Assembly (NCBI GenBank): GCA_004297305.1
Contig: SCTR01000001.1
Span: 1 to 64,000 of the forward strand
Direction of reading: 5' to 3'
Origin: Actinomycetota bacterium
Lineage (GTDB): Bacteria > Actinomycetota > Actinomycetes > S36-B12 > FW305-bin1
DNA: 64,000 bases
Below the pieces are notes generated by a model, which saw only the letters and a program-made list of their open reading frames with translations, searched no databases and was not told the DNA's origin. Of the stretch, positions 18,053-30,267 are shown one piece after another; the stretch's first letter is position 1, and each line of letters starts with the position of its first letter. The translations under genes and the position numbers were made by a program.

Positions 18053-18883
18053 GTGACGCCGTCGCCCGATCCGGTCCGCGATCCGCCCGGTGCCGCACGA
18101 GCGGCTGCCGCCGCAGTCGCGGCGGCGACGGGGCAGGCCACCCACGACATCGCGGTGGTCCTCGGTTCCGGTTGGGGCGCAGCGGCAGACCCCATCGGAG
18201 AGCTGACCGCCGAACTCCCCGTCGACCAGCTGCCCGGCTTCGCCCGTCCCGCGGTCGGCGGACACCCGGGCACGGTGCGCAGCGTGCGGGCCGCCGACCG
18301 CCGCGTGCTGGTCTTCGTCGGCCGTACCCACCTGTACGAGGGCCACGGCGTCGAGTCCGTCGTCCACCCGGTGCGCACGGCGGTGGCCGCCGGGTGCGGC
18401 ACCGTGATCCTGACCAACAGCGCGGGCAGCCTGGACCCGTCGTGGCCGCCGGGAACGCTGGCGCTCATCCGCGATCACATCAACCTGACCGGCGCGTCAC
18501 CGCTGCGGGGCCCCGCGTTCCTCGACCTCACCGATCTGTACTCGGCGCAGCTGCGCCGGCTCTGCCAGCAGCTGGACCCGACCCTGGCCGACGGGGTGTA
18601 CGTCGCCTTCCGCGGCCCGCAGTACGAGACCCCCGCGGAGATCGCGATGGTCCGCGCGATCGGCGGCCACCTGGTCGGCATGTCCACGGCGCTGGAGGCG
18701 ATAGCGGCCCGCGAGGGCGGGGCCACCGTCCTCGGGCTGTCGCTGGTCAGCAACCTCGCCGCAGGACTGACCGGCGGCCCGGTGGATCACGCCGAGGTCC
18801 TCGCGGCGGGGGCGGCAGCCGCCGGCCGGGCCGGCGAGCTGCTCGCCCGGCTGGTCCTCGCCGTACCGACCGGCCACCGGTGA
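18053..18883 (+). CDS. punA: Purine nucleoside phosphorylase
   Basis: A 276-aa trimeric-type (class II) PNP that phosphorolyses inosine and guanosine to free base and ribose-1-phosphate for salvage. VVLGSGWGAAAD, the phosphate loop FVGRTHLYEGHG, TNSAGSLDPSWPPG, GVYVAFRGPQYETPAEI and GMSTALEAIAAREGG are characteristic; VSNLAAGLTG carries the purine-contact Asn. The GTG at 18053 is 26 nt after the previous stop. The gene overlaps the GNAT gene and lies close to adenosine deaminase, giving a purine salvage neighbourhood. Confidence 0.93.
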   Translation: MTPSPDPVRDPPGAARAAAAAVAAATGQATHDIAVVLGSGWGAAADPIGELTAELPVDQLPGFARPAVGGHPGTVRSVRAADRRVLVFVGRTHLYEGHGVESVVHPVRTAVAAGCGTVILTNSAGSLDPSWPPGTLALIRDHINLTGASPLRGPAFLDLTDLYSAQLRRLCQQLDPTLADGVYVAFRGPQYETPAEIAMVRAIGGHLVGMSTALEAIAAREGGATVLGLSLVSNLAAGLTGGPVDHAEVLAAGAAAAGRAGELLARLVLAVPTGHR

Positions 18884-19695
18884 TCGTGGGCGACCGGTAC
18901 GCCTGGGCCGTCGACCACCTGGCCACGTCAGCTCGGCTGCGTGCGGGGACCGTGGTCGACGTCGGCCCGGCCGGCTTCGTGGTGTCCGACCCGACCGTCA
19001 GGCGCTCCCACGAGCGCAACCGGCTGGTCTGGACCGGGCCCGCCGGCGGGCCCGGGGCGAGCGCCGCGGACCTGCACCGGCACGCCGCGCGGCTGCTGGG
19101 CGCGGCCGGTGTGGGCCATCGCGAGATCCACGTGTTGGGCCCGGTCGAGCCGCCGGTCGTCGCCGAGTTCGCCGCGCTGCGCTACGCCCACGACGAGCAG
19201 TCACTGCTGGCCGCCGGGTCGCCGTACGACCTGCGCCGCGCCAACGAGCTGCACCCCGCGGCCGGTTGGACCACCGAGCTGCTCGCCGAGCCGGCGGTCG
19301 CCGAGTTCGCCGCGCAGCTGTGGCGCACGGAGTACGCGGTCGGCATAGCCGAGGACGAGATCGACGAACTCGTCGCCGGGCGGCTGCGGGCGCTGCGGTC
19401 GGGCACGATGACCAGCGTCGGGGTCCGCGGGCCCGACGGGGACGTCGTGGCCGCCGCGGACCTGCTCGGCCGCAACGGGGTCGCCGAACTCGACGCGGTC
19501 GCCGTCGATCGCCACTGGCGGGGCCGGGGCCTGGGCGACGCGTTGCTGACCGCCGCGCTGCAGCGGGCGCAGGACGCGGGGTACCGCGACGTCCTCCTGC
19601 TGGCCCTGGCGGACGACTGGCCTGCCGCCTGGTACCTCCGCCGGGGCTTCGTCCGCCTCGGCCCGGTGCACGCCTTCACCGCCGTCGCGGGGTGA
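18880..19695 (+). CDS. GNAT family N-acetyltransferase
   Basis: A 271-aa protein with a GNAT fold in its C-terminal half: ELDAVAVDRHWRGRGLGDAL supplies motif A (R-x-x-G-x-G/A for acetyl-CoA), and WYLRRGFVRLGPVHAF closes the domain. The N-terminal half (RRSHERNRLVWTG and PYDLRRANELHP) is less conserved and may be a degenerate second GNAT domain. The GTG at 18880 overlaps the punA stop (GTGA), so the two are probably co-translated; a GTG at 18886 is also possible. The substrate is unknown. Confidence 0.83.
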   Translation: MIVGDRYAWAVDHLATSARLRAGTVVDVGPAGFVVSDPTVRRSHERNRLVWTGPAGGPGASAADLHRHAARLLGAAGVGHREIHVLGPVEPPVVAEFAALRYAHDEQSLLAAGSPYDLRRANELHPAAGWTTELLAEPAVAEFAAQLWRTEYAVGIAEDEIDELVAGRLRALRSGTMTSVGVRGPDGDVVAAADLLGRNGVAELDAVAVDRHWRGRGLGDALLTAALQRAQDAGYRDVLLLALADDWPAAWYLRRGFVRLGPVHAFTAVAG

Positions 19696-19742
19696 CCGGC
19701 CGGTGGACGGCCCGCAGACCTGCTGCTCACGCCACCAGGTCG

Positions 19743-20315
19743 TCAGCAGCCGTTGGCGAACTTCACCGTGTTCCAGGCCTGGGCGCCGGCGACCAGCGTC
19801 GCGGACCCGACCTGGCGGAATCCCCGGTCCAGGATGATCGCCCAGTGCGGCGCGGAGCGCCGGTACGCGTTGAAGATGGCCTTGGCGCCCGCCGTCGCCG
19901 GCTGCACCGCGATGTTCTCCCCCACCCGCGTCCAGCGGCAGCCGGCCTTCGAAGCGGTGGCACCGAGGGCCGGATCGTGCACCAGGGCGGTCGTGGTGGC
20001 GTTGACCATCGACCGCAGTGCGGCGGCGTGGGTCAGCGCGGCCACCACCCGCACCGGGCGCAGGCCACGGTCACGACGCGCGGCGTTGATGAGGCGCACC
20101 AATCGCTTGTCCCGCTTGGGTGCCGCGATCGGGGCGGTCACCGTCGCCACCGGGACGCCGGGCAGGTCCGGAACCGGCACCGCCGACCGATCGGTGCGCT
20201 GCGTGGCGTCCACCGCGCCGGTCGTGGCGGCCGGTCCGAGCAGGCCCGCGCCCAGCAGGGCGGCCAGGGCGACGACCGGGAGCAGGGCGGCGGTGAGGGG
20301 ACGTCGGCGCTGCAT
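19743..20315 (-). CDS. Secreted CAP (SCP/PR1-like) domain protein
   Basis: A 190-aa exported protein with a signal peptide (MQRRRPLTAALLPVVALAALL), a ~40-residue linker and a CAP domain: LVRLINAARRDRGLRPVRVV, VHDPALG, the TRVGENIAV motif, APHWAIIL and a terminal AQAWNTVKFANGC. The paired His/Glu pocket residues of CAP proteins are retained. Bacterial CAP proteins are extracellular and mostly of unknown role. A CATCAT box 7 nt before the ATG suggests a leaderless start. Confidence 0.87.
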   Translation of the reverse strand: MQRRRPLTAALLPVVALAALLGAGLLGPAATTGAVDATQRTDRSAVPVPDLPGVPVATVTAPIAAPKRDKRLVRLINAARRDRGLRPVRVVAALTHAAALRSMVNATTTALVHDPALGATASKAGCRWTRVGENIAVQPATAGAKAIFNAYRRSAPHWAIILDRGFRQVGSATLVAGAQAWNTVKFANGC

Positions 20316-20402
20316 CTGGAGGATGATGGACGGCCGGCGGCGCGGTGTCAGCCCCCTGCCCCCTCAACGGACGAAAATACGCCGATTCCGGTGTCGCGAT
20401 CG

Positions 20403-21488
20403 TCACACCGAGTTTGTGGCGTACCCGGGCTTGATGACCCGGTCGATCAGTTCCAGTCGCTCGTCGAACGGCAGGAACGCGCTCTTCATAGCGTTGACGG
20501 TGAACCATCGGAGCCGGTCGACGCCGTAGCCGAAGGCCTCGGCGACTGCGACCAGCTCGGCCGTCATCGACGTCCCCGACATCAGGCGGTTGTCGGTGTT
20601 CACCGTCACCCGGAAACCCAGGTCGGTCAACAGCCCGAGCGGATGCTCGGCGATGCTGCGCACCACGCCCGTCTGCACGTTCGAGGTCGGACACAGCTCC
20701 AACGGGATCCGCCGATCGCGGACGTACGCCGCGAGCCGCCCCAGCACCGGTACGCCGGTCGTGAGGTCGCCGGTCGTGATGTCGTCGACGATCCGTACGC
20801 CGTGACCGAGCCGGTCGGCACCGCAGAAGGTGACCGCCTCCCAGATCGACGGCAGCCCGAAGCCTTCGCCCGCGTGGATCGTCACGTGGCCGCAGGCGCG
20901 GTGCATGACGTCGAACGCCGCGAGGTGCTGGCTGGGCGGGAAGCCCCGCTCCGCGCCGGCGATGTCGAAACCGGCCACGCCGTCGTCCCGGTATCGCACG
21001 GCCAGTTCGGCGATCTGGGTGGACCGCGCGGCGGTCCGCATCGCGGTCAGCAGGATCCCGGTGCGGATGGGGTGCCCTTCGGCCGCGGCGTCAGCGGCAC
21101 CCTCGGCCGCCCCGGCCAGCACGGCCTCGACCACGTCGCCGAGTTCCAGCCCGGACGCCACGTGCAACTCCGGGGCGAACCGGATCTCGGCGTACACCAC
21201 ACCGTCGCGCGCCAGGTCCAGCGCGCATTCGGCGGCCACCCGGGCAAGCCCAGCACGGGTCTGCATCACCGCGACGGTGTGGGCGAAGGTCTCCAGATAC
21301 CGCTCCAGCGACCCGGAATGTGCAGCGCCGAGGAACCAGCGGCCGAGCTCGTCCGGGTCCTCGGTCGGCAACTCCCGGTAGCCCACCGCCCGCGCCAGCT
21401 CCAGGACGGTCTGCGGTCGTAGCCCGCCGTCCAGATGATCGTGGAGAACGACCTTCGGCAGCGGCCGGACAGCGTCGGCGGTCAGCAC
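20403..21488 (-). CDS. add: Adenosine deaminase
   Basis: A 361-aa zinc amidohydrolase that deaminates adenosine to inosine, whose product punA can phosphorolyse. [11 protein letters not shown] gives the zinc histidines His16 and His18. HAGEGFG carries a third His and the catalytic Glu, DRLGHGVRI the next His, and NTDNRLMSG supplies the zinc Asp. The GTG at 21488 is chosen because GGAG lies 6 nt before it and the product has the family length; the longer frame enters mutA territory. It is divergent from mutA. Confidence 0.93.
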   Translation of the reverse strand: MLTADAVRPLPKVVLHDHLDGGLRPQTVLELARAVGYRELPTEDPDELGRWFLGAAHSGSLERYLETFAHTVAVMQTRAGLARVAAECALDLARDGVVYAEIRFAPELHVASGLELGDVVEAVLAGAAEGAADAAAEGHPIRTGILLTAMRTAARSTQIAELAVRYRDDGVAGFDIAGAERGFPPSQHLAAFDVMHRACGHVTIHAGEGFGLPSIWEAVTFCGADRLGHGVRIVDDITTGDLTTGVPVLGRLAAYVRDRRIPLELCPTSNVQTGVVRSIAEHPLGLLTDLGFRVTVNTDNRLMSGTSMTAELVAVAEAFGYGVDRLRWFTVNAMKSAFLPFDERLELIDRVIKPGYATNSV

Positions 21489-21548
21489 CGCGGCTCCGTC
21501 GCCACCTAGACGACGGTACGCGATGGGCCGTATGCGCGGCGGCGGCTC

Positions 21549-21554
21549 TAGCAT
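21549..21554 (+). promoter_or_regulatory. -10 box of the mutA operon (probable leaderless)
   Basis: TAGCAT, then exactly 7 nt, then the mutA ATG at 21562. No Shine-Dalgarno is seen. Confidence 0.5.
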
Positions 21555-21561
21555 GCCGGGC

Positions 21562-23483
21562 ATGACCGGAGCCGCACCCGGGACCGACGCGGTCGCCGCC
21601 GAGACCCTTCCCCTGGCCGGTGAGTTTCCCGCCGCCACCGACGAGCAGTGGCGAGCGCTGGTGACCGGCGTCCTCAGCCGGGGCAAGCCCGGGCTGGCCG
21701 ACGATCCCGACGCCCTGGCCACGGCGTTTCGCCGCACCCTGGTCACGACCACCGCGGACGGCATCGAGATCGCTCCGCTGTACACGCGTGGTGACGACGA
21801 TTCGCCTGACGCCGACTCCGGGCTGCCGGGGCTTTCGCCGTTCGTCCGCGGAGCGACCGCGACGGGCGCCGTCGTGGACGGCTGGGACGTCCGGGCACGT
21901 CACGGCGGGCCGGACCCGGCGGTGGTCAACGAGGAGATCCTCGCCGACCTCGCCGGGGGGGTCACGTCCCTCTGGTTGCGGCTCGGTCCCGACGGCAGCC
22001 GGCTCGCCGACCTGCCCCGGCTGTTGGACGGGGTCCTGCTGGACCTCGCCGGCGTCGTGCTGGATGCCGGCGAGGACTTCCCCGCGGCCGCCGCAGCACT
22101 GCGGGAGCACTGGGAACGCCGCGGCGTGACCCCCGACGTGGTCACCGGGTCGTACGGCGCCGACCCGATCGGCGTACTGGCCCGGACCGGCGATGCCGAT
22201 CTGGACCGGCTGCTGCCGGCCGCCGCGGCGCTGGCCGTGCAGGCGGTCGCCGACGGCGGCGGGGTACGCGCGATCGTCGCCGACGGGTTGCCGTATCACG
22301 AGGCCGGCGGCAGCGACGCGGAGGAACTGGCAGCTGCGGTGGCCACCGGAGTTGCGTATCTGCGGGCACTGACGGACGCCGGGTTGAGCGTCGACGAGGC
22401 CTTCGGCCAGGTGGAGTTCCGACTCGCCACCAGCGCCGACCAGTTCCTCGGCATCGCCAAACTGCGCGCCCACCGCCGGTTGTGGGCTCGGGTGGCCGAC
22501 GTCAGTGGCGCGACGGCGGCGGCCGGTGCGGCCCGCCAGCACGCGGTGACGTCGTCGGTCATGCTCAGCCGTCGCGACCCCTGGGTGAACCTGTTGCGCA
22601 CCACCGTCGCGTGTTTCGCGGCCGGCGTGGGCGGCGCCGCGGCGGTGACCGTGGCCCCGTTCGACAGCGCGCTGGGGCGGCCCGACGCGCTCGGCCGGCG
22701 GATCGCCCGCAACACCTCGGCGCTGCTGCTGGACGAGTCCGGCGTGGGCCGGGTCGTCGACCCCGCCGGCGGTTCGCCGTACGTCGAGTCGCTGACCGAC
22801 GCGCTCGCCGAGCGTGCCTGGCAGTTCTTCACCGAGATCGAGCGGCACGGCGGAATCGTTGCCGCGCTGCGCTCCGGGCTGGTCGCCGACCGGCTTGCGG
22901 CCACCTGGGCAGCTCGGACCGCCGACGTCGCCCGGCGGCGCATCCCGCTGACCGGGGTCAGCGAGTTCCCCGACATCGGCGAGACGCTGCTGCCGCGGGA
23001 ACCGGTCGCCGCGACGGTCCGCGGTGGCCTGCCGCAGGTCCGGCTGGCCGACGGCTTCGAGGCGCTGCGCGACGCGGCGGACGCCACCGCCCAGCGCGGC
23101 GCCCGGCCGGCGATCTTCCTGGCCAACCTCGGCCCGGTGTCGGCCTTCACCGCACGGGCGACCTTCGCCAAGAACCTGTTCGAAGCCGGCGGGATCCACG
23201 CCGACGCGGGGACCGGCGGGGACGCCGCGGCGGTGGTCGCCCAAGCGCTCGCCGACGGCCCGCCTGCGCTGGTCTGCCTCTGTTCGTCCGACGCCGGGTA
23301 CGCCGAGGCGGCAGCCACGGTCGCGCGCGAGCTGAAGGCCGCCGGCGTCGGCCGGGTCTACCTGGCCGGCCGACCGGCGGACGCCGATGCCTTGCGCGAG
23401 GCCGGCGTCGACGAGTTCGTCTACGCCGGCTGCGATGCCCTCGACGTACTGGCACGAGCCCTGGACAGTTGGGGAGCACACCG

Positions 23484-23487
<4 letters not shown>
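21562..23487 (+). CDS. mutA: Methylmalonyl-CoA mutase small (beta) subunit
   Basis: A 641-aa MutA. It is a degenerate homologue of the catalytic subunit: a TIM-barrel-like N-terminal part with [14 protein letters not shown] and [26 protein letters not shown], and a C-terminal flavodoxin-like domain without the DxHxxG cobalamin motif. It forms the heterodimer with MutB for interconverting methylmalonyl-CoA and succinyl-CoA. The ATG at 21562 follows the -10 box at the leaderless spacing; upstream ATGs would lie in the promoter. The stop overlaps the mutB start (ATGA). Confidence 0.93.
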
Positions 23488-25697
<2,210 letters not shown>

Positions 25698-25707
25698 GCC
25701 GCACCGA

Positions 25708-26691
25708 ATGGCCTCACCTGTCGATGTCGACGCGCTGACCGTCGGCGTGCTGGCCAGCGACCGGGTGTCGGTGTCGCGGGCCATCACGCTGGTGGAGTCG
25801 CAACTGCCGGACCACCAGCAGGCCGCGCAGCAGCTCCTGGTCGAGTTGCTGCCGCATTCCGGTCGGGCACACCGGGTCGGCATCACCGGTGTCCCGGGCG
25901 CGGGGAAGTCGACGTTCATCGATGCGCTGGGCAGCCAGCTGACGGCTACCGGTCACCGGGTGGCCGTGCTCGCCGTCGATCCGTCCTCGACGCTGTCCGG
26001 CGGCAGCATCCTGGGCGACAAGACGCGGATGACCCGGCTGTCGACGGATCCGGCGGCCTTCATCCGGCCCTCGCCGAGTTCCGGAACGCTCGGCGGCGTC
26101 GCCCGCGCCACCCGGGAGTCCATCGTCGTGGTCGAGGCGGCCGGGTACGACGTGGTCCTGGTCGAGACCGTCGGGGTCGGGCAGTCCGAGACGGCGGTCG
26201 CCGGGATGGTCGACTGCTTCTTCGTCCTCATGCTCGCCCGTACCGGGGATTCGTTGCAGGGCATGAAGAAGGGCGTCCTGGAGATCGCCGACGTGCTGGC
26301 CGTGAACAAGGCCGACGGCGATCATCTGCGCGACGCCAAACGAGCCGCCCGCGAACTGGCCGACGTGCTGCGCCTGCTGCAGCCCGCTCACCCGCTGTGG
26401 CATCCGCCGGTGCTGACGTGCAGCGGCCTGAGCGGCGACGGCCTGCCGGAGGTGTGGGCCCAGATCGGCGAGCACCGCCGCCGCATGTCCGAGGCCGGCG
26501 AGTTCGACGAACGCCGCCGCCGCCAACAGGTCAGCTGGATGTGGGCGATGGTGGACGACCAGCTGCGCCGCACGCTGCACGAGCATCCGGCCGTCCGCGC
26601 AACCGCGCCGGGACTGGAGGCCGACGTACGCAACGGCACGATCACCGCGACACTGGCCGCCCAGCAGGTCCTCGCGACGTTCTGGCAGTAG
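25708..26691 (+). CDS. meaB: Methylmalonyl-CoA mutase-associated GTPase
   Basis: A 327-aa G3E-family P-loop GTPase that gates cofactor delivery to, and protects, methylmalonyl-CoA mutase. The Walker A GVPGAGKSTFID, VDPSSTLSGGSILGDKTRM (switch region), the VETVGVGQSE switch II and NKAD base motif are all present, followed by the C-terminal dimerisation arm. It is third in mutA-mutB-meaB and presumably co-transcribed. Confidence 0.95.
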   Translation: MASPVDVDALTVGVLASDRVSVSRAITLVESQLPDHQQAAQQLLVELLPHSGRAHRVGITGVPGAGKSTFIDALGSQLTATGHRVAVLAVDPSSTLSGGSILGDKTRMTRLSTDPAAFIRPSPSSGTLGGVARATRESIVVVEAAGYDVVLVETVGVGQSETAVAGMVDCFFVLMLARTGDSLQGMKKGVLEIADVLAVNKADGDHLRDAKRAARELADVLRLLQPAHPLWHPPVLTCSGLSGDGLPEVWAQIGEHRRRMSEAGEFDERRRRQQVSWMWAMVDDQLRRTLHEHPAVRATAPGLEADVRNGTITATLAAQQVLATFWQ

Positions 26692-26820
26692 CCGTCGCAA
26701 GACGCGCACCGGCGTGGCGCCCGAGCAGGTCCCCCAGCGCGACGCCGCTGACCGCTGCGGCCGTACGGCGTATCTGCAGCATCACACCCGCCCGCCGCGC
26801 CGCAGCTCTCGCACCGTCGG

Positions 26821-26826
26821 TAGCAT
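26821..26826 (+). promoter_or_regulatory. Candidate -10 box of the sdh operon
   Basis: TAGCAT in the 222-bp spacer before sdhC; it would give a leader of ~80 nt ending in the CGGAGG Shine-Dalgarno. No other element is clear in the spacer. Confidence 0.35.
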
Positions 26827-26913
26827 TCGGTCGGATCGGGCCAGCGTCCCGGCCGGTTGTCCAGCCGCGGCGCGGCGTGCGACAACGAAAGCGCTCTACT
26901 CGGAGGCTTACCT

Positions 26914-27309
26914 GTGGCGACGGCCCGAGCCGGGACCCTCTACCGCGGGCACGAGGGCATGTGGTCCTGGGTCGCCCATCGCATCACCGGGGTCGCGGTC
27001 TTCCTCTTCCTGCTGGTCCACGTCCTCGACACGGCACTGGTCCGCGTTTCGCCTGACACGTACGACGAAGTCATCGCGACGTACAAGACGCCGATCGTCA
27101 ATCTCCTGGAAGTCGGTCTGGTCGGCGCGGTGCTCTTCCACGCGCTCAACGGCCTTCGGATCATCGCCGTCGACTTCTGGGCGAAGGGCCCGCGCTATCA
27201 GAAGCTGATGCTGCGGGTGATCACGGTGATCTGGTTGGTGGTCATGATTCCCGGCATCTACTTCATGCTGAAGCACACCGTGATGGCGGTCTTCGGGAGC
27301 GCGTCGTGA
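26914..27309 (+). CDS. sdhC: Succinate dehydrogenase cytochrome b556 subunit
   Basis: A 131-aa membrane anchor of complex II with three helices. The first helix has MWSWVAHRITGVAVFLFLLVH, with the conserved S/H-x-x-x-R-I-T-G quinone-site segment, and the second has GAVLFHALNGLRIIAVDFW, where the His is the expected haem ligand. The GTG at 26914 has CGGAGG 7 nt upstream, deciding it against the longer frame. Its stop overlaps the sdhD start. Confidence 0.92.
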   Translation: MATARAGTLYRGHEGMWSWVAHRITGVAVFLFLLVHVLDTALVRVSPDTYDEVIATYKTPIVNLLEVGLVGAVLFHALNGLRIIAVDFWAKGPRYQKLMLRVITVIWLVVMIPGIYFMLKHTVMAVFGSAS

Positions 27310-27719
27310 GTGTCCAGGAGTCCGGCCAGCTCGGTGCCCCCCGCACCCCGGCGCGCAACCGCCAGCGCAGCAATTTCGAGCTCTACTCCTGGTTGTTCAT
27401 GCGGGTGTCCGGCCTCGTGCTGGTGTTCCTGGTCCTGGGACATCTGCTGATCATGAACGTCCTCGACGGCGGGGTGCAGCGGATCAACTTCGCGTTCGTC
27501 GCCGGCCGCTGGGCGTCGCCGTTCTGGCAGGTGTGGGACCTGCTCATGCTCTGGCTGGCGATGTTGCACGGCACCAATGGTCTTCGGGTGGTCGTCAACG
27601 ACTACGCCGAGCGTGACGCGACCCGGTTCTGGCTGAAGATGCTGCTCTACGTCGCCGCCGCCTTCACGATCATCCTCGGGACTCTCGTCATCTTCACCTT
27701 CGACCCGTCGATCGGCTGA
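27306..27719 (+). CDS. sdhD: Succinate dehydrogenase hydrophobic anchor subunit
   Basis: A 137-aa second anchor with a hydrophilic N-terminus (~30 residues) and three helices. It has [20 protein letters not shown] and [20 protein letters not shown]; the His-x-x-N-G-L-R motif matches that of SdhC and holds the second haem-ligand position. GTG overlaps the sdhC TGA, indicating coupling. Confidence 0.9.
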   Translation: MSVQESGQLGAPRTPARNRQRSNFELYSWLFMRVSGLVLVFLVLGHLLIMNVLDGGVQRINFAFVAGRWASPFWQVWDLLMLWLAMLHGTNGLRVVVNDYAERDATRFWLKMLLYVAAAFTIILGTLVIFTFDPSIG

Positions 27720-27726
27720 GGCAGAC

Positions 27727-29469
27727 ATGCAGGAGCACAAGTACGACGTCGTCATCGTGGGCGCCGGCGGCGCCGGCATGCGGGCGGCGCTCGAGTCCGG
27801 CAAGCGGGTCCGCACCGCCGTGCTCACCAAGCTGTACCCGACGCGGTCGCACACTGGCGCGGCGCAGGGCGGCATGTGTGCCGCGCTGGCCAACGTCGAA
27901 GAGGACAACTGGGAGTGGCACACCTTCGACACGATCAAGGGCGGCGACTACCTGGTCGACCAGGACGCCGCGGAGATCATGTGCAAGGAGGCCATCGACG
28001 CGGTCCTCGACCTCGAGAAGATGGGGTTACCGTTCAACCGCACGCCTGAGGGACGGATCGATCAGCGCCGGTTCGGCGGGCACACCCGCAACCATGGCGA
28101 AGCGGCCGTACGTCGCGCGTGCTACGCGGCCGACCGCACCGGCCACATGATCCTGCAGACGCTGTACCAGAACTGCGTCAAGCAGGGCATCGAGTTCTTC
28201 AACGAGTTCTACGTGCTGGACCTGCTGCTCAACGACGGTCGGACCGCAGGCGTCGTGGCCTACGAGCTCGCCACCGGTGAGATCCACGTCTTCCGGTCCA
28301 AGGCAGTCATCTTTGCCAGCGGTGGATTCGGCAAGGTCTTCAAGACCACGTCCAACGCGCACACCCTCACCGGTGACGGCATGGGCATCGTGTGGCGCAA
28401 GGGCCTGCCGTTGGAGGACATGGAGTTCTACCAGTTCCATCCGACCGGGCTGGCCGGCCTCGGCGTCCTGCTGACCGAGGGCGCACGCGGCGAAGGCGGC
28501 ATCCTGCGCAACGCCTCCGGCGAACGGTTCATGGAGCGGTACGCGCCGACGATCAAGGACCTCGCACCACGCGACATGGTCGCCCGCGCCATGGTCCAGG
28601 AGGTTCGCGAGGGCCGTGGCGCCGGGCCGCACCGCGACTACGTCTACCTCGACCTCACCCATCTGCCGGCCGAGCAGATCGAGTCCAAACTCCCGGACAT
28701 CACGGAGTTCTCGCGTACCTACCTCGGCGTCGATCCGATCACCGAGCTGGTCCCGGTCTTCCCGACGGCGCACTACGCCATGGGCGGCATCCCGACCAAC
28801 GTGCAGGCCGAGGTACTGCAGAACAACACCGACATCGTGCCCGGGCTGTACGCCGCCGGCGAATGCGCCTGCGTGTCGGTCCACGGCTCAAACCGGTTGG
28901 GCACCAACTCCTTGCTGGACATCAACGTCTTCGGCCGCCGGGCGGGCATCGCCGCGGCGGAGTTCGCGGCCACCGCGCCGCTGGTCGAGCTTCCCGCCGA
29001 CCCGGCCGCGGCAGTCGAGACCCTGGTCGACGGCCTGCTCAGTTCGACCGGTGGCGAGCGGGTCGCGGTGCTGCGCAAGGCCATGCAGGAGACGATGGAC
29101 CTCAACGCGCAGGTCTACCGCACCGAGGCGACCCTCAAGCAGGCGCTGTCGGACGTGCAGGGCCTGCGGGAGCGCTACCGCAACGTCTCGATCATGGACA
29201 AGGGCCAGCGCTACAACACCGACCTGCTCGAGGCGGTCGAGCTCGGCTTCCTGCTCGACCTCGCCGAGGTCCTGATCACCGGAGCGTTGGAGCGCAAGGA
29301 GTCTCGCGGCGGCCACGCCCGCGAGGACTACCAGGCACGCGACGACGTCAACTTCATGCGCCACACCATGGCCTACCGGGAAGAGACCGCCGACGGCCGC
29401 ACCAGCATTCGGCTGGACTACAAGCCGGTGACCGTCACCCGCTACCAGCCGATGGAGCGAAAGTACTGA
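27727..29469 (+). CDS. sdhA: Succinate dehydrogenase flavoprotein subunit
   Basis: A 580-aa catalytic subunit oxidising succinate to fumarate. [15 protein letters not shown] binds [14 protein letters not shown] contains His42 for covalent FAD linkage, and [17 protein letters not shown] and TAHYAMGG form the dicarboxylate site. GAGG precedes the ATG. The ATG of sdhB overlaps its stop by one base. Confidence 0.97.
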   Translation: MQEHKYDVVIVGAGGAGMRAALESGKRVRTAVLTKLYPTRSHTGAAQGGMCAALANVEEDNWEWHTFDTIKGGDYLVDQDAAEIMCKEAIDAVLDLEKMGLPFNRTPEGRIDQRRFGGHTRNHGEAAVRRACYAADRTGHMILQTLYQNCVKQGIEFFNEFYVLDLLLNDGRTAGVVAYELATGEIHVFRSKAVIFASGGFGKVFKTTSNAHTLTGDGMGIVWRKGLPLEDMEFYQFHPTGLAGLGVLLTEGARGEGGILRNASGERFMERYAPTIKDLAPRDMVARAMVQEVREGRGAGPHRDYVYLDLTHLPAEQIESKLPDITEFSRTYLGVDPITELVPVFPTAHYAMGGIPTNVQAEVLQNNTDIVPGLYAAGECACVSVHGSNRLGTNSLLDINVFGRRAGIAAAEFAATAPLVELPADPAAAVETLVDGLLSSTGGERVAVLRKAMQETMDLNAQVYRTEATLKQALSDVQGLRERYRNVSIMDKGQRYNTDLLEAVELGFLLDLAEVLITGALERKESRGGHAREDYQARDDVNFMRHTMAYREETADGRTSIRLDYKPVTVTRYQPMERKY

Positions 29470-30227
29470 TGAGCGCGCCCGTTCTCGAACACCAGCCGCC
29501 GGCGACGGCGGCACCGGTCACCAGCGACGTGACGGTCCGGATCCGGCGGTACAACCCGGAGACCGACCTTGAGCCGCACTGGGAGGACTACGTCGTCCCG
29601 TGCTTTCCCACCGACCGCGTGCTCGACGCGCTGAACAAGATCAAGTGGGAGGTCGACGGGACGCTGACGTACCGCCGCTCCTGCGCGCACGGCATCTGCG
29701 GGTCCGACGCGATGCGGATCAACGGCCGTAACCGGTTGGCGTGCAAGACCCTCATGAAGGACCTCGACATCACCAAGCCGGTGCACGTCGAGGCGATCAA
29801 GGGTCTGCCGCTGGAGAAGGACCTCGTCGTCGACATGGAGCCGTTCTTCGCGGCCTTCCGTGACGTCATGCCGTTCCTCATCACCGAGGGCAACGCGCCG
29901 ACCCGCGAACGGCTGCAATCAGCCGAGGACCGCGCCGTCTTCGACGACACCACCAAGTGCATCCTGTGCGCGGCCTGTACGACGTCCTGCCCGGTGTTCT
30001 GGACCGACGGCCAGTACTTCGGCCCGGCGGCCATCGTCAACGCCCACCGGTTCATCTTCGATTCTCGTGACACCGGCGCGGAGACCCGGCTGGAGATCCT
30101 CAACGCGAAGGAGGGCGTGTGGCGCTGCCGTACGACCTTCAACTGCACCGAGGCGTGCCCCCGCGGGATTGAGGTCACCAAGGCGATCCAGGAAGTCAAG
30201 CGGGCGCTGCTGTTCCGCCGCGTGTGA
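29469..30227 (+). CDS. sdhB: Succinate dehydrogenase iron-sulfur subunit
   Basis: A 252-aa subunit with a [2Fe-2S] domain (SCAHGICGSDAM and a further Cys in RLACKTL) and a ferredoxin-like domain (CILCAACTTSCP, then CRTTFNCTEACPRGI) for the other two clusters. It relays electrons from FAD to quinone. The TGATG junction with sdhA indicates coupling. A 14-bp unit starting at its stop codon is repeated immediately downstream. Confidence 0.97.
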   Translation: MSAPVLEHQPPATAAPVTSDVTVRIRRYNPETDLEPHWEDYVVPCFPTDRVLDALNKIKWEVDGTLTYRRSCAHGICGSDAMRINGRNRLACKTLMKDLDITKPVHVEAIKGLPLEKDLVVDMEPFFAAFRDVMPFLITEGNAPTRERLQSAEDRAVFDDTTKCILCAACTTSCPVFWTDGQYFGPAAIVNAHRFIFDSRDTGAETRLEILNAKEGVWRCRTTFNCTEACPRGIEVTKAIQEVKRALLFRRV

Positions 30228-30252
30228 CCGGCGGCGGCTGACCGGCCGCGGG
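30225..30252 (+). repeat. Tandem 14-bp duplication beginning at the sdhB stop
   Basis: TGACCGGCGGCGGC (30225-30238, its TGA is the sdhB stop) is followed directly by TGACCGGCCGCGGG (30239-30252). Confidence 0.7.
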
Positions 30253-30253
30253 T

Positions 30254-30259
30254 TACCCT
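30254..30259 (+). promoter_or_regulatory. -10 box of the carboxypeptidase gene (probable leaderless)
   Basis: TACCCT with an 8-nt spacer to the ATG at 30268 and no Shine-Dalgarno. Confidence 0.45.
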
Positions 30260-30267
30260 GGCCGGCG